Source: Rhodospirillaceae bacterium (GTDB lineage Bacteria; Pseudomonadota; Alphaproteobacteria; Rhodospirillales; Magnetovibrionaceae). From it: DNA of 14,584 nucleotides. The notes below the pieces were generated by a model. It saw nothing but the letters and a program-made list of their open reading frames with translations, was not told where the DNA came from and searched no databases. Below, one piece after another: positions 6,337 through 13,738 of this stretch (position 1 is its first letter; every line of letters starts with the position of its first letter). The position numbers were made by a program, and so were the translations under genes. The stretch covers positions 1 through 14,584 of the forward strand of contig JAOULV010000009.1 in assembly GCA_029881835.1 (NCBI GenBank), read 5' to 3'.

Positions 6337-8220
6337 TCAGGTATCCAGCTTTTTTACCTCGACACCCTTAAGTGCGCTACGGATGCCCTTATCCATGCGT
6401 TTTTCGGCAAATGGCCGGGTAACGCTATCAAGGTTTTCGACCTCGGCGTTTATTAAATCGCGATCATTTCCCCGAACAGCCGCCATGACCACGTCTATCT
6501 GGCGCCCGATGGCGTCGCGTTCACCATCATCTAAAAGCGAGCAATCGGCCTTAAGTGCGGATTCCACCGCCTTCATGGCGCGTTCGGCCTCAACCCTTGC
6601 TTCGGTTAAAAGCCTTAATTCCATATCGTCTTGGGCGTGCTCCATCGAGGCGCGCAACATTGTGGCCATTTCTTCATCCGATAAGCCGTATGACGGTTTG
6701 ACCTCAACCTGGGCATTGATCCCGGTGCTGTCTTCGGTGGCACTTACGGTTAGCAAGCCATCGGCATCAACCTGAAAGGTAACGCGAATGCGCGCCGCCC
6801 CTGCGGTCATTGGCGGTATGCCGCTCAGGTTAAAACGCGCCAAGGAACGGTTCTGTTCGGCCATTTCGCGTTCGCCTTGGACCACATGAATTGACATGGC
6901 GGTTTGCCCGTCTTGGAAGGTGGTGAATTCCTGGGCCTTGGCAACTGGTATGGTGGTGTTTCTATGTACAACTTTTTCAACCAACCCGCCCATGGTTTCT
7001 AACCCCAGCGATAATGGAATAACGTCTAACAATAATGTGTCAGATCCTTGGGTCAGGGCTTCAGCCTGTAGCGCCGCACCAATTGCCACCACTTCATCGG
7101 GATCAATGTTGGCCAGCGGTTCGCGGCCAAAAAATTCGCCCACCCGCTTTCTAACCAACGGCACTCGGGTTGAACCACCGACCAACACCACGCCTTTTAT
7201 TTCATCAATGCCGACCCCACCGTCATCAAGCACGTTTGAGCATATTTTTATTGTCTTATCGACAAGCGGTTTAATCAATAAATCCAGTTCATCACGGCCA
7301 AGGCTGTGACGTGATGTTTCGCCGCGGGCCTCGATTACCCATTCACCGCTTTCATCTGTTGTCAGGCATTCTTTGGCAAGGCGCGCGGTCATCAGCGCCA
7401 CTTTGGCTTCATCGGCGCTAAAGCTTTTTTCATGCAATTCACCGGTGCGCTGGCCCAAAAAGTATTCGGCAATGGCATGGTCAAAATCATCACCGCCAAG
7501 GGCGGCATCGCCACCGGTGGCCAAAACCTGAAATACGCCTTTTTCCATGCGCAATAGCGATACATCAAACGTACCGCCACCCAGATCAAACACCGCATAA
7601 AGCCCCTCGGCCCCGGCATCAAGACCATAAGCCAGCGCCGCCGCCGTTGGTTCGGCCACCAGACGCAAGACATCTATTCCGGCCAGACGCGCGGCGTCTT
7701 TGGTGGCTACACGCTGGGCATCGTCAAAATATGCCGGAACCGTGATAACCGCCTTGCTGACGGTTTCGCCCAGCCTTTCATTGGCGCGCTCTTTTAAGGC
7801 GCGCAAAATATCGGCAGATATTTCAACCGGTGTCAGGCTTTGACCAGAAACCTTTAAGCGAACCATACCTTCTGAATTGGTGCTTTCAATTTCATAGGGC
7901 AATTGCCCGGCCAGCGATTTGATATCGGCCACACCCCTGCCCATCAGGCGCTTGATCGAGCTAACCACCGCTTCGGGCCGTGATAACAACAACCCCTTGG
8001 CAAGCGTGCCAACAATTGCCGAGCCATCCGGCGCATAGGCAACGATGGATGGCACAAGTGCCGAGCCATCGTTATCTCTTATGACTTCTGGTTTACCCTC
8101 ACTGCTGATAGCAACGACCGAATTGGTGGTGCCAAGGTCAATTCCAACCGCAAGTTCGCTTTTTGTGGCGTGTGGTTCCGGGGTTTCGCCCGGTTCGTGA
8201 ATTTGTAACAAGGTAACCAT
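6337..8220 (-). CDS. hscA: HscA, Hsp70-type chaperone for IscU cluster transfer
   Basis: Cytoplasmic specialised Hsp70 of 627 residues that binds the LPPVK motif of IscU and, driven by ATP and HscB, promotes cluster release. The nucleotide-binding domain has GIDLGTTNS (26-34), ITVPAYFDDAQR (159-170), FDLGGGTFDVSLL (211-223) and VVLVGGSTRVPLV (344-356). The interdomain linker LLLDVIPLSLG is at about 397-407, followed by the substrate-binding domain. Length fits HscA (about 616-625) and is shorter than DnaK. Its place directly after hscB (17-bp gap) and before fdx confirms HscA rather than DnaK. The start is ATG at 8218-8220. The N-terminal 20 residues before the ATPase fold are unremarkable. 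Confidence 0.97.
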   Translation of the reverse strand: MVTLLQIHEPGETPEPHATKSELAVGIDLGTTNSVVAISSEGKPEVIRDNDGSALVPSIVAYAPDGSAIVGTLAKGLLLSRPEAVVSSIKRLMGRGVADIKSLAGQLPYEIESTNSEGMVRLKVSGQSLTPVEISADILRALKERANERLGETVSKAVITVPAYFDDAQRVATKDAARLAGIDVLRLVAEPTAAALAYGLDAGAEGLYAVFDLGGGTFDVSLLRMEKGVFQVLATGGDAALGGDDFDHAIAEYFLGQRTGELHEKSFSADEAKVALMTARLAKECLTTDESGEWVIEARGETSRHSLGRDELDLLIKPLVDKTIKICSNVLDDGGVGIDEIKGVVLVGGSTRVPLVRKRVGEFFGREPLANIDPDEVVAIGAALQAEALTQGSDTLLLDVIPLSLGLETMGGLVEKVVHRNTTIPVAKAQEFTTFQDGQTAMSIHVVQGEREMAEQNRSLARFNLSGIPPMTAGAARIRVTFQVDADGLLTVSATEDSTGINAQVEVKPSYGLSDEEMATMLRASMEHAQDDMELRLLTEARVEAERAMKAVESALKADCSLLDDGERDAIGRQIDVVMAAVRGNDRDLINAEVENLDSVTRPFAEKRMDKGIRSALKGVEVKKLDT

Positions 8221-8237
8221 TAATAAACCGCCATTTT

Positions 8238-8876
8238 TTAAGAAACTTGGGTACGGCGCTGGCGCACCTCGCCCAGAAGCTTGGTTAGGTATTTAAGCCG
8301 TGTTGTTAACTGGCACGCACCTTCAATGTCATCGCCCTTAAATGCCAGCGAAATGCCGGCGATAACATCTTTTATTTCTGCGCGCGCATCATTGGCTATT
8401 GCATCCACCATTGATATTGTTTCGGCGCTGGCTAATTTTTCCCTGACTTCCATGGCTTCCATTAAAATGGTTGGGTCATTTACCAAATTACAGCCATCGG
8501 GCATTACGTTAACACCCTTGATGTGAATAAGATAATCGGCGCGCTTGAGCGGGTTTTTTATTGTTTCATAGGCATCATTTATAGCTGTGGCCTGCGCCTG
8601 GGAATACATTTTTTCTTTTGTGGTTCGGGTGGCAAACCTGTCTGGATGCAGTGCGCGTTGCAGTTCAAAATAAACCTTATCAAGCGCTGATAAATCTACA
8701 TCAAAATTTACCTCTAACCCCAAACGGATAAAATGATCAACGCTTGCGGGTTGCTGCACCGCCTTGCAGGTTGGGCAAAAGGCAAGTCCTGCGGTTAACG
8801 GCCCATGGCATGACCAACACGGCACAACTGGGGCGGTTTCTGTTTCGCTGCTGGATATATTTTCAGAAGTATTCAT
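8238..8876 (-). CDS. hscB: HscB (HSC20) J-domain cochaperone with N-terminal zinc-finger motif
   Basis: A 212-residue cochaperone that delivers cluster-loaded IscU to HscA and stimulates its ATPase. The N-terminus holds two CxxC pairs, C20/C23 (CWSC) and C34/C37 (CPTC), a probable Zn site that resembles human HSCB (CWNC...CPQC) and is absent from E. coli HscB. The J-domain spans about 45-120 with the HPD motif at 77-79. The C-terminal three-helix IscU-binding domain spans about 135-208. The ATG shares one base with the stop of iscA (TAATG), implying translational coupling. The extra length over E. coli HscB (171 residues) is mostly the finger. Confidence 0.96.
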   Translation of the reverse strand: MNTSENISSSETETAPVVPCWSCHGPLTAGLAFCPTCKAVQQPASVDHFIRLGLEVNFDVDLSALDKVYFELQRALHPDRFATRTTKEKMYSQAQATAINDAYETIKNPLKRADYLIHIKGVNVMPDGCNLVNDPTILMEAMEVREKLASAETISMVDAIANDARAEIKDVIAGISLAFKGDDIEGACQLTTRLKYLTKLLGEVRQRRTQVS

Positions 8877-9226
8877 TAGACGTGAAAAGATTCACCGCAA
8901 CCGCAGCGCCCCTTTTCATTGGGATTGTTAAAGACAAATCCGGATTCCAGCTTGTCTTCAACATAATCCATTTCGGTTCCCAAAATAAACATGGTTGCCT
9001 TGGGGTCGATAAGCACGGTTACGTCATCGACCTTGACCTCTTCGTCGAAATCACCTTTTTCATCGGCGAATTCCAGCGTATAAGACATGCCCGAACAGCC
9101 CTTGGTGCGCACACTAATACGAATGCCAAGGGATGGCTTACCCCTGCTTTCGAGTAGTGCCCTAACCTGGGCGATTGCCGCAGGCGTCATTTTGATGGGG
9201 CTTGGCGGTGTGCTTATCTGGTTCAT
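8876..9226 (-). CDS. iscA: IscA, A-type Fe-S carrier
   Basis: A 116-residue A-type carrier that receives clusters or iron and delivers them to [4Fe-4S] targets. Conserved cysteines are C44 (TKGCSGMSYTLEF) and C108/C110 in the C-terminal CGCGESF. This is the IscA pattern, with ESFHV at the end. The start is ATG at 9224-9226 with AGGA 8 nt upstream, 24 bp after iscU. The stop overlaps the hscB start by one base. ErpA would be the main alternative, but position between iscU and hscB favours IscA. Confidence 0.95.
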   Translation of the reverse strand: MNQISTPPSPIKMTPAAIAQVRALLESRGKPSLGIRISVRTKGCSGMSYTLEFADEKGDFDEEVKVDDVTVLIDPKATMFILGTEMDYVEDKLESGFVFNNPNEKGRCGCGESFHV

Positions 9227-9250
9227 GTTGCTTTTCCTGATATTGCCGTT

Positions 9251-9655
9251 TTACTCAGCGGCGGCATTACCTTTTTTGCCTGTTTTTTCTTTATAATCGC
9301 TAACCGCTGCCTTGATTGCATCTTCGGCCAGAACTGAACAGTGGATTTTAACCGGTGGCAAGGCAAGCTCTTGTGCGATGTCAGTATTCTTTATGGTCGC
9401 GGCTTCATCAAGGGTTTTTCCTTTTACCCATTCAGTTACCAGCGAACTAGAAGCAATAGCCGAACCACAACCAAATGTTTTAAATTTGGCGTCTTCGATA
9501 ATGCCGTCGGCGCCGACTTTTATTTGTAGCTTCATAACGTCACCGCAAGCCGGTGCGCCAACCAACCCGGTACCAATATTATTTTCGCTTTCGTCCATAG
9601 ACCCGACGTTACGCGGGTTTTCATAATGGTCGATCAATTCTTTACTGTATGCCAT
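9251..9655 (-). CDS. iscU: IscU, Fe-S cluster scaffold
   Basis: A 134-residue scaffold on which IscS sulfur and iron build the [2Fe-2S] cluster. Ligands are C37 and D39 (APACGDVM), C63 (FGCGSA), H105 and C106 (KIHCSVLA). The HscA recognition motif LPPVK is at 99-103. Length and motif order are standard, with a slightly long Ala-rich end (GKKGNAAAE). The start is ATG at 9653-9655 with a strong GGAG 7 nt upstream. It is separated from iscS by a 65-bp spacer that contains a GC-rich hairpin. Confidence 0.97.
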   Translation of the reverse strand: MAYSKELIDHYENPRNVGSMDESENNIGTGLVGAPACGDVMKLQIKVGADGIIEDAKFKTFGCGSAIASSSLVTEWVKGKTLDEAATIKNTDIAQELALPPVKIHCSVLAEDAIKAAVSDYKEKTGKKGNAAAE

Positions 9656-9673
9656 TTTGTTTCTCCAATTTGT

Positions 9674-9695
9674 CGGCCCTCGTGTAGCGGGGCCG
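9674..9695 (-). repeat. GC-rich hairpin in the iscS-iscU spacer
   Basis: On the minus-strand transcript, CGGCCC and GGGCCG (plus-strand 9690-9695 and 9674-9679) pair as six G-C pairs around a 10-nt loop. Two more C-G pairs are possible inside with one bulged base. It sits between the iscS stop (9721) and the iscU RBS (GGAG near 9663-9666). The following bases are ACAAATT rather than a U-run, so it is not a standard terminator. It could set mRNA processing or stability and hence the IscS:IscU ratio; that role is inference. Confidence 0.6.
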
Positions 9696-9720
9696 TTCGC
9701 TAATTAAAATTACTTCAAAA

Positions 9721-10965
9721 TCAATGCTCGGCCCATTTGATAGATTTGATATCAATTCCGGCTTGGGCCATATCCCAAAGCGGGCTCATTTCGCGCAGAC
9801 GGGTTACCTCTGAAGCAATACGTTCAACCGCATAATCGACCTCTTCTTCGGTGGTAAAACGCCCAAGACCAAGACGCAAAGACGTGTGCGCCATTTCTTC
9901 TTCGACGCCCAAGGCGCGCAAAACATAACTGGGTTCTAGCGATGCCGAAGTGCAGGCCGAACCGGATGAAACGGCCAGCTCTTTTATGCCCATCATCAGG
10001 CCTTCGCCTTCAACGTAGGCAAAGCTGATATTGAGGTTTCCGGGGATACGGTTTTCCAAATCGCCGTTGACATATATTTCCGGCAGGCGCGATTGCAAAC
10101 CATCAAGCATTCTTTTGCGAAGCCCGTGAAGACGCTCGGCCTCGGCTGTCATTTCTTTGGCCGCAATTTCTGCGGCCACACCAAGACCGACCACCAGTGG
10201 GGTCGGCAGTGTGCCTGAGCGCATTCCACGTTCTTGCCCGCCACCGTGAATTATCGGAACCAGCCTTACGCGCGGTTTACGCCTGACGAACAGCGCACCA
10301 ATACCCATGGGGCCGTAAAATTTGTGTCCGGAAATGCTCATCAAATCGATGTTCATTTCGTTTACGTCCAAAGGAATTTTGCCTGTGGCTTGCGCCGCAT
10401 CGGTATGAAAAAATACGCCCGCTTCACGGCAAATTGCACCAATTTCTTTTAATGGTTGAATGACGCCGATTTCATTATTGACCGCCATTATGGAAACGAT
10501 GGCGGTTTTATCGGTGATTGCCGCCTTTAATTCATCAAGATCAATAAGGCCGTTTTCTTTGACATGCAAATATGTGACGTCAAAACCATCGTGCTCAAGA
10601 TAACGACAGGTTTCCAACACACATTTATGTTCGGTAACGCACGTTATGATGTGGTTTTTCTTGTCGCCATAAAAACGCGCAACACCCTTAATCGCTAAAT
10701 TGTTTGATTCGGTTGCACCTGAGGTAAAAATTATTTCCTTAGGATTTGCCCCAATAAGGCTGGCCACACTTTCGCGCGCTTTTTCGACCGCGTCTTCGGC
10801 TTCCCAGCCATAGTGATGGTTGCGCGAATGCGGGTTGCCGAATTTATCCGTCCAATACGGCATCATTGCGTCCACTACGCGCGGGTCGGTTGGGGTTGTC
10901 GCCTGATAGTCAAGGTACAACGGCGTGCTCTGGGTCCAGTGTCCTGTTTTTGATTTTGTTGTCAT
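9721..10965 (-). CDS. iscS: IscS, cysteine desulfurase
   Basis: PLP enzyme of 414 residues that converts cysteine to alanine and carries the sulfur as a persulfide for IscU and tRNA thiolation. Motifs: [14 protein letters not shown] near the start, H113 in TEHK, D189/Q192 in [14 protein letters not shown] lysine K215 in [16 protein letters not shown], and active-site loop [21 protein letters not shown] with C338. The C-terminus ([21 protein letters not shown]) closely follows the IscU-docking tail of E. coli IscS. About 10 extra N-terminal residues precede the usual start. The start is ATG at 10963-10965. It lies 79 bp after a second desulfurase gene and is the clear IscU partner. Confidence 0.97.
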   Translation of the reverse strand: MTTKSKTGHWTQSTPLYLDYQATTPTDPRVVDAMMPYWTDKFGNPHSRNHHYGWEAEDAVEKARESVASLIGANPKEIIFTSGATESNNLAIKGVARFYGDKKNHIITCVTEHKCVLETCRYLEHDGFDVTYLHVKENGLIDLDELKAAITDKTAIVSIMAVNNEIGVIQPLKEIGAICREAGVFFHTDAAQATGKIPLDVNEMNIDLMSISGHKFYGPMGIGALFVRRKPRVRLVPIIHGGGQERGMRSGTLPTPLVVGLGVAAEIAAKEMTAEAERLHGLRKRMLDGLQSRLPEIYVNGDLENRIPGNLNISFAYVEGEGLMMGIKELAVSSGSACTSASLEPSYVLRALGVEEEMAHTSLRLGLGRFTTEEEVDYAVERIASEVTRLREMSPLWDMAQAGIDIKSIKWAEH

Positions 10966-11044
10966 TTTTTACCTGTGCATTTAACTTTTTATAAAAAACT
11001 ATACTTACTTTTATATGGTGATGGCGTGCTACCTTAGCAAGGTA
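10966..11044 (-). other. 79-bp spacer before iscS with a hairpin and possible internal promoter
   Basis: Immediately after the stop of the upstream desulfurase gene, TACCTT-agc-AAGGTA (11030-11044) is a perfect 6-bp inverted repeat with a 3-bp loop. Further along the minus strand the DNA turns AT-rich (TATAAAAGTAAGTATAG). TTGCTA inside the hairpin could act as a -35 for TATA-like elements at 18-19 bp spacing. No U-run follows the hairpin, so it may mark a processing site or internal promoter rather than termination. Confidence 0.4.
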
Positions 11045-12190
11045 TTAAGCGGCGTTCCCTTTTTTAGCGTTTGCTTCGTTTGCTTTTAGTGCGCGCGTTC
11101 TTATTTCATCCCAAACCACGATAAATTTGTTTATGTCTTCTTGGTTGTTTTCCTGACCAAGACTTACCCGCAATGCGCAGGATCCATCTATTTCGCTTAT
11201 TCCCATGGCCGCCAACACCGGGCTTTGTTTTATTTTACCCGAAGCGCAAGCTGAACCAGCAGAAACGCTTATGCCCGCAAGATCAAAACCGGCTACCTGG
11301 GTTTCGGCCGGCACGCCCGCCATAACGATAAATGATGTGTTGGGCAGGCGCTTGGCATCTGCGCCAATTATTTGCACCTGATTGTCAATTTTGCTGATTT
11401 GCTTTTCCAAATCATCGCGAAGAGATAAAAGTTTTTTTTCCTCAACCGCAAGCTTGGCCAGCGATACTTCCGCCGCAGCCGCCATGCCGGCAATGCCCGG
11501 AACATTTTCCGTTCCGCCACGAAGGCCATTTTCCTGACCGCCACCCCTAACCAATGCGCTTAACGGGGCGGCTGGTTTTGCTATCAGTGCGCCAACGCCT
11601 TTGGGGCCGCCAAATTTATGGGCAGAAATGCTCATGTAATCGGCATCAATATCATCGAAATCAATTTCAATTTTTCCTGCCGCCTGCACCGCATCACAAT
11701 GAAAAAGTGCACCATGTTTGTGGGCAATTTTGGCAATCTCCCTAACCGGCTGAATTACACCAGTTTCATTATTGGCCAACATCACCGATACAATTGTGTC
11801 TTCACCATTTTTACTTAGCAACTTTTCTAAATGTGAAGCATCAACAATGCCGTTTTTATCAACCGATATTAGCTCGACATTTTCTTTTACGTTACGCACG
11901 GCCGGGTGTTCAACGCTGCTTGCAACAACGCGATTGCGGCCACAACCCAAAAGACAAATTGCATTTGCTTCGGTGCCGCCTGATGTAAACACGACCCGCG
12001 CTTCGCCATTGGCATTAACCAGCGCACGTACGCTTTCTCTTGAATCTTCTACCAAGCGGTGGGCAAGACGGCCCATGCGATGAACCGATGATGGATTACC
12101 GGCAAAATCAAGCGCGCGCATGACGGCATCTTTTGCTTGCGCCAATACGGGCGCTGTCGCGTTGTAATCCATGTAAATGTTATGGTTCAT
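11045..12190 (-). CDS. Second cysteine desulfurase, NifS/IscS-like (class V aminotransferase)
   Basis: PLP enzyme of 381 residues encoded between iscR and iscS. It has MDYNATAPV at the start, SGGTEAN (70-76), H95 in SVEHPAV, D166/Q169 in FHCDAVQAAGK, PLP lysine K192 in SISAHKFGGPKG, and C315 in the loop SVSAGSACASGKIKQSPVL. All catalytic residues look intact, so an active cysteine desulfurase is expected. Unlike IscS it lacks the SPLW...W IscU-docking tail and ends in a Lys/Ala-rich stretch. It is clearly divergent from the adjacent IscS, so not a recent duplication. Possible roles are sulfur for tRNA thiolation or another acceptor. An ATG at 12172 (MDYNATAP) is an alternative start; no strong RBS marks either. 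Confidence 0.88.
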   Translation of the reverse strand: MNHNIYMDYNATAPVLAQAKDAVMRALDFAGNPSSVHRMGRLAHRLVEDSRESVRALVNANGEARVVFTSGGTEANAICLLGCGRNRVVASSVEHPAVRNVKENVELISVDKNGIVDASHLEKLLSKNGEDTIVSVMLANNETGVIQPVREIAKIAHKHGALFHCDAVQAAGKIEIDFDDIDADYMSISAHKFGGPKGVGALIAKPAAPLSALVRGGGQENGLRGGTENVPGIAGMAAAAEVSLAKLAVEEKKLLSLRDDLEKQISKIDNQVQIIGADAKRLPNTSFIVMAGVPAETQVAGFDLAGISVSAGSACASGKIKQSPVLAAMGISEIDGSCALRVSLGQENNQEDINKFIVVWDEIRTRALKANEANAKKGNAA

Positions 12191-12251
12191 TTTGTTTATG
12201 TGCTTTTGGTAAAATTAAATGTTTTAAGAGCTTGCCTTTAATAACGATCTA

Positions 12252-12722
12252 TTACTCAGCGGCAAAAATTGATGAATCGGATGGTGAAAAAATATCCGGA
12301 CGTGAACCGGGAACTTTTTGTTCACAAACATCTGCCAACGTTACCGAGCTTAGATAAAGGTAAATCTGGTGGCTTAACGATTGCCACAAATCGTGGGTCA
12401 AACAGCGCGCTTTGTCGCTACGGCAACCTTCGCTACCACCGGAACTGCACCTGGTTGCGGTTAATGGTTCATCAACCGCCATGATAATATCGGAAACACG
12501 AATCCCTGCACCTTCGCGCGCCAGCAAATATCCGCCACCGGGCCCGCGCACGCTTTTTACAATTCCTGATTTACGCAGTTTGCCGAAAAGCTGCTCAAGA
12601 TAAGAAAGCGAAATTTCCTGACGATCAGCAATATCGGCAAGGGAAACGGGCGATCCTTTGGAATGGGTTCCAAGATCGGCCATCGCCATAACTGCATAAC
12701 GTCCTTTGGTGCTTAGTTTCAA
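12252..12722 (-). CDS. iscR: IscR, Rrf2-family [2Fe-2S] transcription regulator
   Basis: A 156-residue repressor that binds promoter DNA and, when it holds a [2Fe-2S] cluster, shuts down isc transcription at type 1 sites. The winged-helix domain spans about 1-80 (MKLSTKGRYAVMAM, ISLSYLEQLFGKLRKSGIVKS, RGPGGGYLL). Cluster ligands are C92, C100, C107 and H110 (RC...GC...CLTHDLW). The spacing is three residues longer than in E. coli IscR (C92/C98/C104/H107). The start is TTG at 12720-12722, fixed by a strong AGGAG 7 nt upstream and by the family's MKLSTKGRYA beginning. All ligands are present, unlike Rhodobacter-type IscR with a single cysteine. It follows cysE by 70 bp. Confidence 0.96.
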   Translation of the reverse strand: MKLSTKGRYAVMAMADLGTHSKGSPVSLADIADRQEISLSYLEQLFGKLRKSGIVKSVRGPGGGYLLAREGAGIRVSDIIMAVDEPLTATRCSSGGSEGCRSDKARCLTHDLWQSLSHQIYLYLSSVTLADVCEQKVPGSRPDIFSPSDSSIFAAE

Positions 12723-12735
12723 AATCTTTCTCCTA
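12720..12735 (-). promoter_or_regulatory. Strong RBS with TTG start codon of iscR
   Basis: On the minus strand TTTAGGAGAAAGATT precedes TTG. GGAG is seven bases from the TTG, and the first codons read MKLSTKGRYA, the usual IscR N-terminus. No ATG or GTG start in frame fits. The weak start codon on a strong RBS may limit IscR production. Confidence 0.8.
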
Positions 12736-12792
12736 AATGAACATTGGCACTATCACCTGTCCACAATTTGGGCCGCTGTAAATAAATAATCG

Positions 12793-13569
12793 TCAAGAAC
12801 CAGTGGCTTTGGTTTTTTGTTTATCGCTAGAGGTTTTTTTATCTTTAACTGCTTTGGCGGGCTTGATATCCATTGCGTCTTCTACGCTTTCAAGCTCGCT
12901 TTCAAGTTCATCTATCCTTCCCATCAGTGAAGATATCTGGGAACGAAGGTTTTCAATTGTTTTAAGCATGGGATCGGGGCAACCGTCAGATGGTGTGCCG
13001 TAAGGGGCAAATTCTTTCGCGTGCTCTTTATCGCGGGGCATTACTATTCTGGCGGGAATGCCAACGGCGGTAACGCCGGGGGGGACATCTTTGGTAACAA
13101 CTGCGTTCGCGCCAATGCGCGCACCTTCGCCCACCGTGATGCCACCTAGAACCTGCGCGCCGGAACCAACGATCACCCAATCTTCCAGTGTCGGGTGGCG
13201 CTTTAGATTAACTTGGGTGTGCGAATCAACCGATGGGGCAATACCGCCAAGGGTAACCGCCTGATACAGCGTAACATCATCGCCAATATGGCTGGTTTCA
13301 CCGATAACCACGCCATCGCCATGATCGATAAAAAATCTTTTGCCGATGGTGGCGCCGGGGTGAATTTCAATTCCGGTCAGGAATCTGGCTATTTGGGAAA
13401 TAAAGCGGGCCAGAAACTTGAATTCGTTGCGCCACAGGGCGTTGGAAATGCGGTAAAAAATTACCGCATGAAATCCGGGGTATAAAAGCGCCACCTCAAG
13501 CCTTGAGCGTGCGGCCGGGTCGCGAGCCATAAATGAGGCTAAATCTTCCTGCAGGTGCTTGAAAACCAT
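12793..13569 (-). CDS. cysE: Serine O-acetyltransferase CysE (short type) with charged C-terminal tail
   Basis: A 258-residue enzyme that acetylates serine with acetyl-CoA to give O-acetylserine, the precursor of cysteine. The left-handed beta-helix spans about 65-180 with hexapeptide repeats. Catalytic residues are H83 in FIDHGDG, E68 in GIEIHPGA (Asp in E. coli) and H125 in LKRHPTLED. The C-terminus has a predicted coiled coil at about 200-233 and a Lys-rich tail ending KATGS. It lacks the terminal isoleucine that E. coli CysE uses to dock into CysK, and it is a short N-terminal form without the long helical domain. The start is ATG at 13567-13569 with GGA 7 nt upstream. It is first in the run and is followed by iscR, linking cysteine supply to Fe-S assembly; a cysE gene next to iscR is known from Azotobacter vinelandii. 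Confidence 0.95.
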   Translation of the reverse strand: MVFKHLQEDLASFMARDPAARSRLEVALLYPGFHAVIFYRISNALWRNEFKFLARFISQIARFLTGIEIHPGATIGKRFFIDHGDGVVIGETSHIGDDVTLYQAVTLGGIAPSVDSHTQVNLKRHPTLEDWVIVGSGAQVLGGITVGEGARIGANAVVTKDVPPGVTAVGIPARIVMPRDKEHAKEFAPYGTPSDGCPDPMLKTIENLRSQISSLMGRIDELESELESVEDAMDIKPAKAVKDKKTSSDKQKTKATGS

Positions 13570-13584
13570 ATTTTTTCCAATATC

Positions 13585-13606
13585 TTTGCTTTGTCTTTTG
13601 CTTTGT
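13585..13606 (-). repeat. 10-bp direct repeat in the cysE leader
   Basis: TTTGCTTTGT occurs at 13585-13594 and again at 13597-13606, 12 bp apart (ACAAAGCAAA on the transcript). It lies 16-37 bases upstream of the cysE ATG. It may be simple slippage in AT-rich DNA or a binding site in the leader RNA. Confidence 0.45.
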
Positions 13607-13709
13607 TAGGCGCGTCTGTGTATAAACCCTCTCGGGTATTTTTACCTTTTTGGCAAAAAACCGCATTAAATAGTGTGTTGAACCGTTTTAGCCACATTTT
13701 ATTTAGGGA

Positions 13710-13738
13710 AATATATATATCCCGACTAAATTAGTCAA
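13710..13738 (-). promoter_or_regulatory. Sigma-70-like promoter of the cysE-isc operon
   Basis: On the minus strand: -35 TTGACT (13733-13738, 5 of 6 consensus), an exact 17-bp spacer, and -10 TATATT (13710-13715, 5 of 6). The start should be near 13703, giving a leader of about 134 nt before cysE. The IscR-like dyad covers the -35 and most of the spacer, the classic arrangement for repression. Confidence 0.8.

Noticed and set aside
8744..9157. Plus-strand open frame of 137 codons over hscB/iscA, and similar long frames over hscA, iscS, mnmA and the EAL gene
   Set aside because: They lie opposite well-identified genes, have no recognisable domains and reflect codon bias of the real strand.
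12723..12792. Second IscR box between cysE and iscR
   Set aside because: GACAGGTGATAGTG resembles the core only partly and has six bases, not five, between half-sites.
13625..13641. ACCC-TCTC-GGGT followed by ATTTTT as a plus-strand terminator
   Set aside because: The stem is only 4 bp and there is no plus-strand gene upstream to terminate; it is better read as leader structure on the minus strand.
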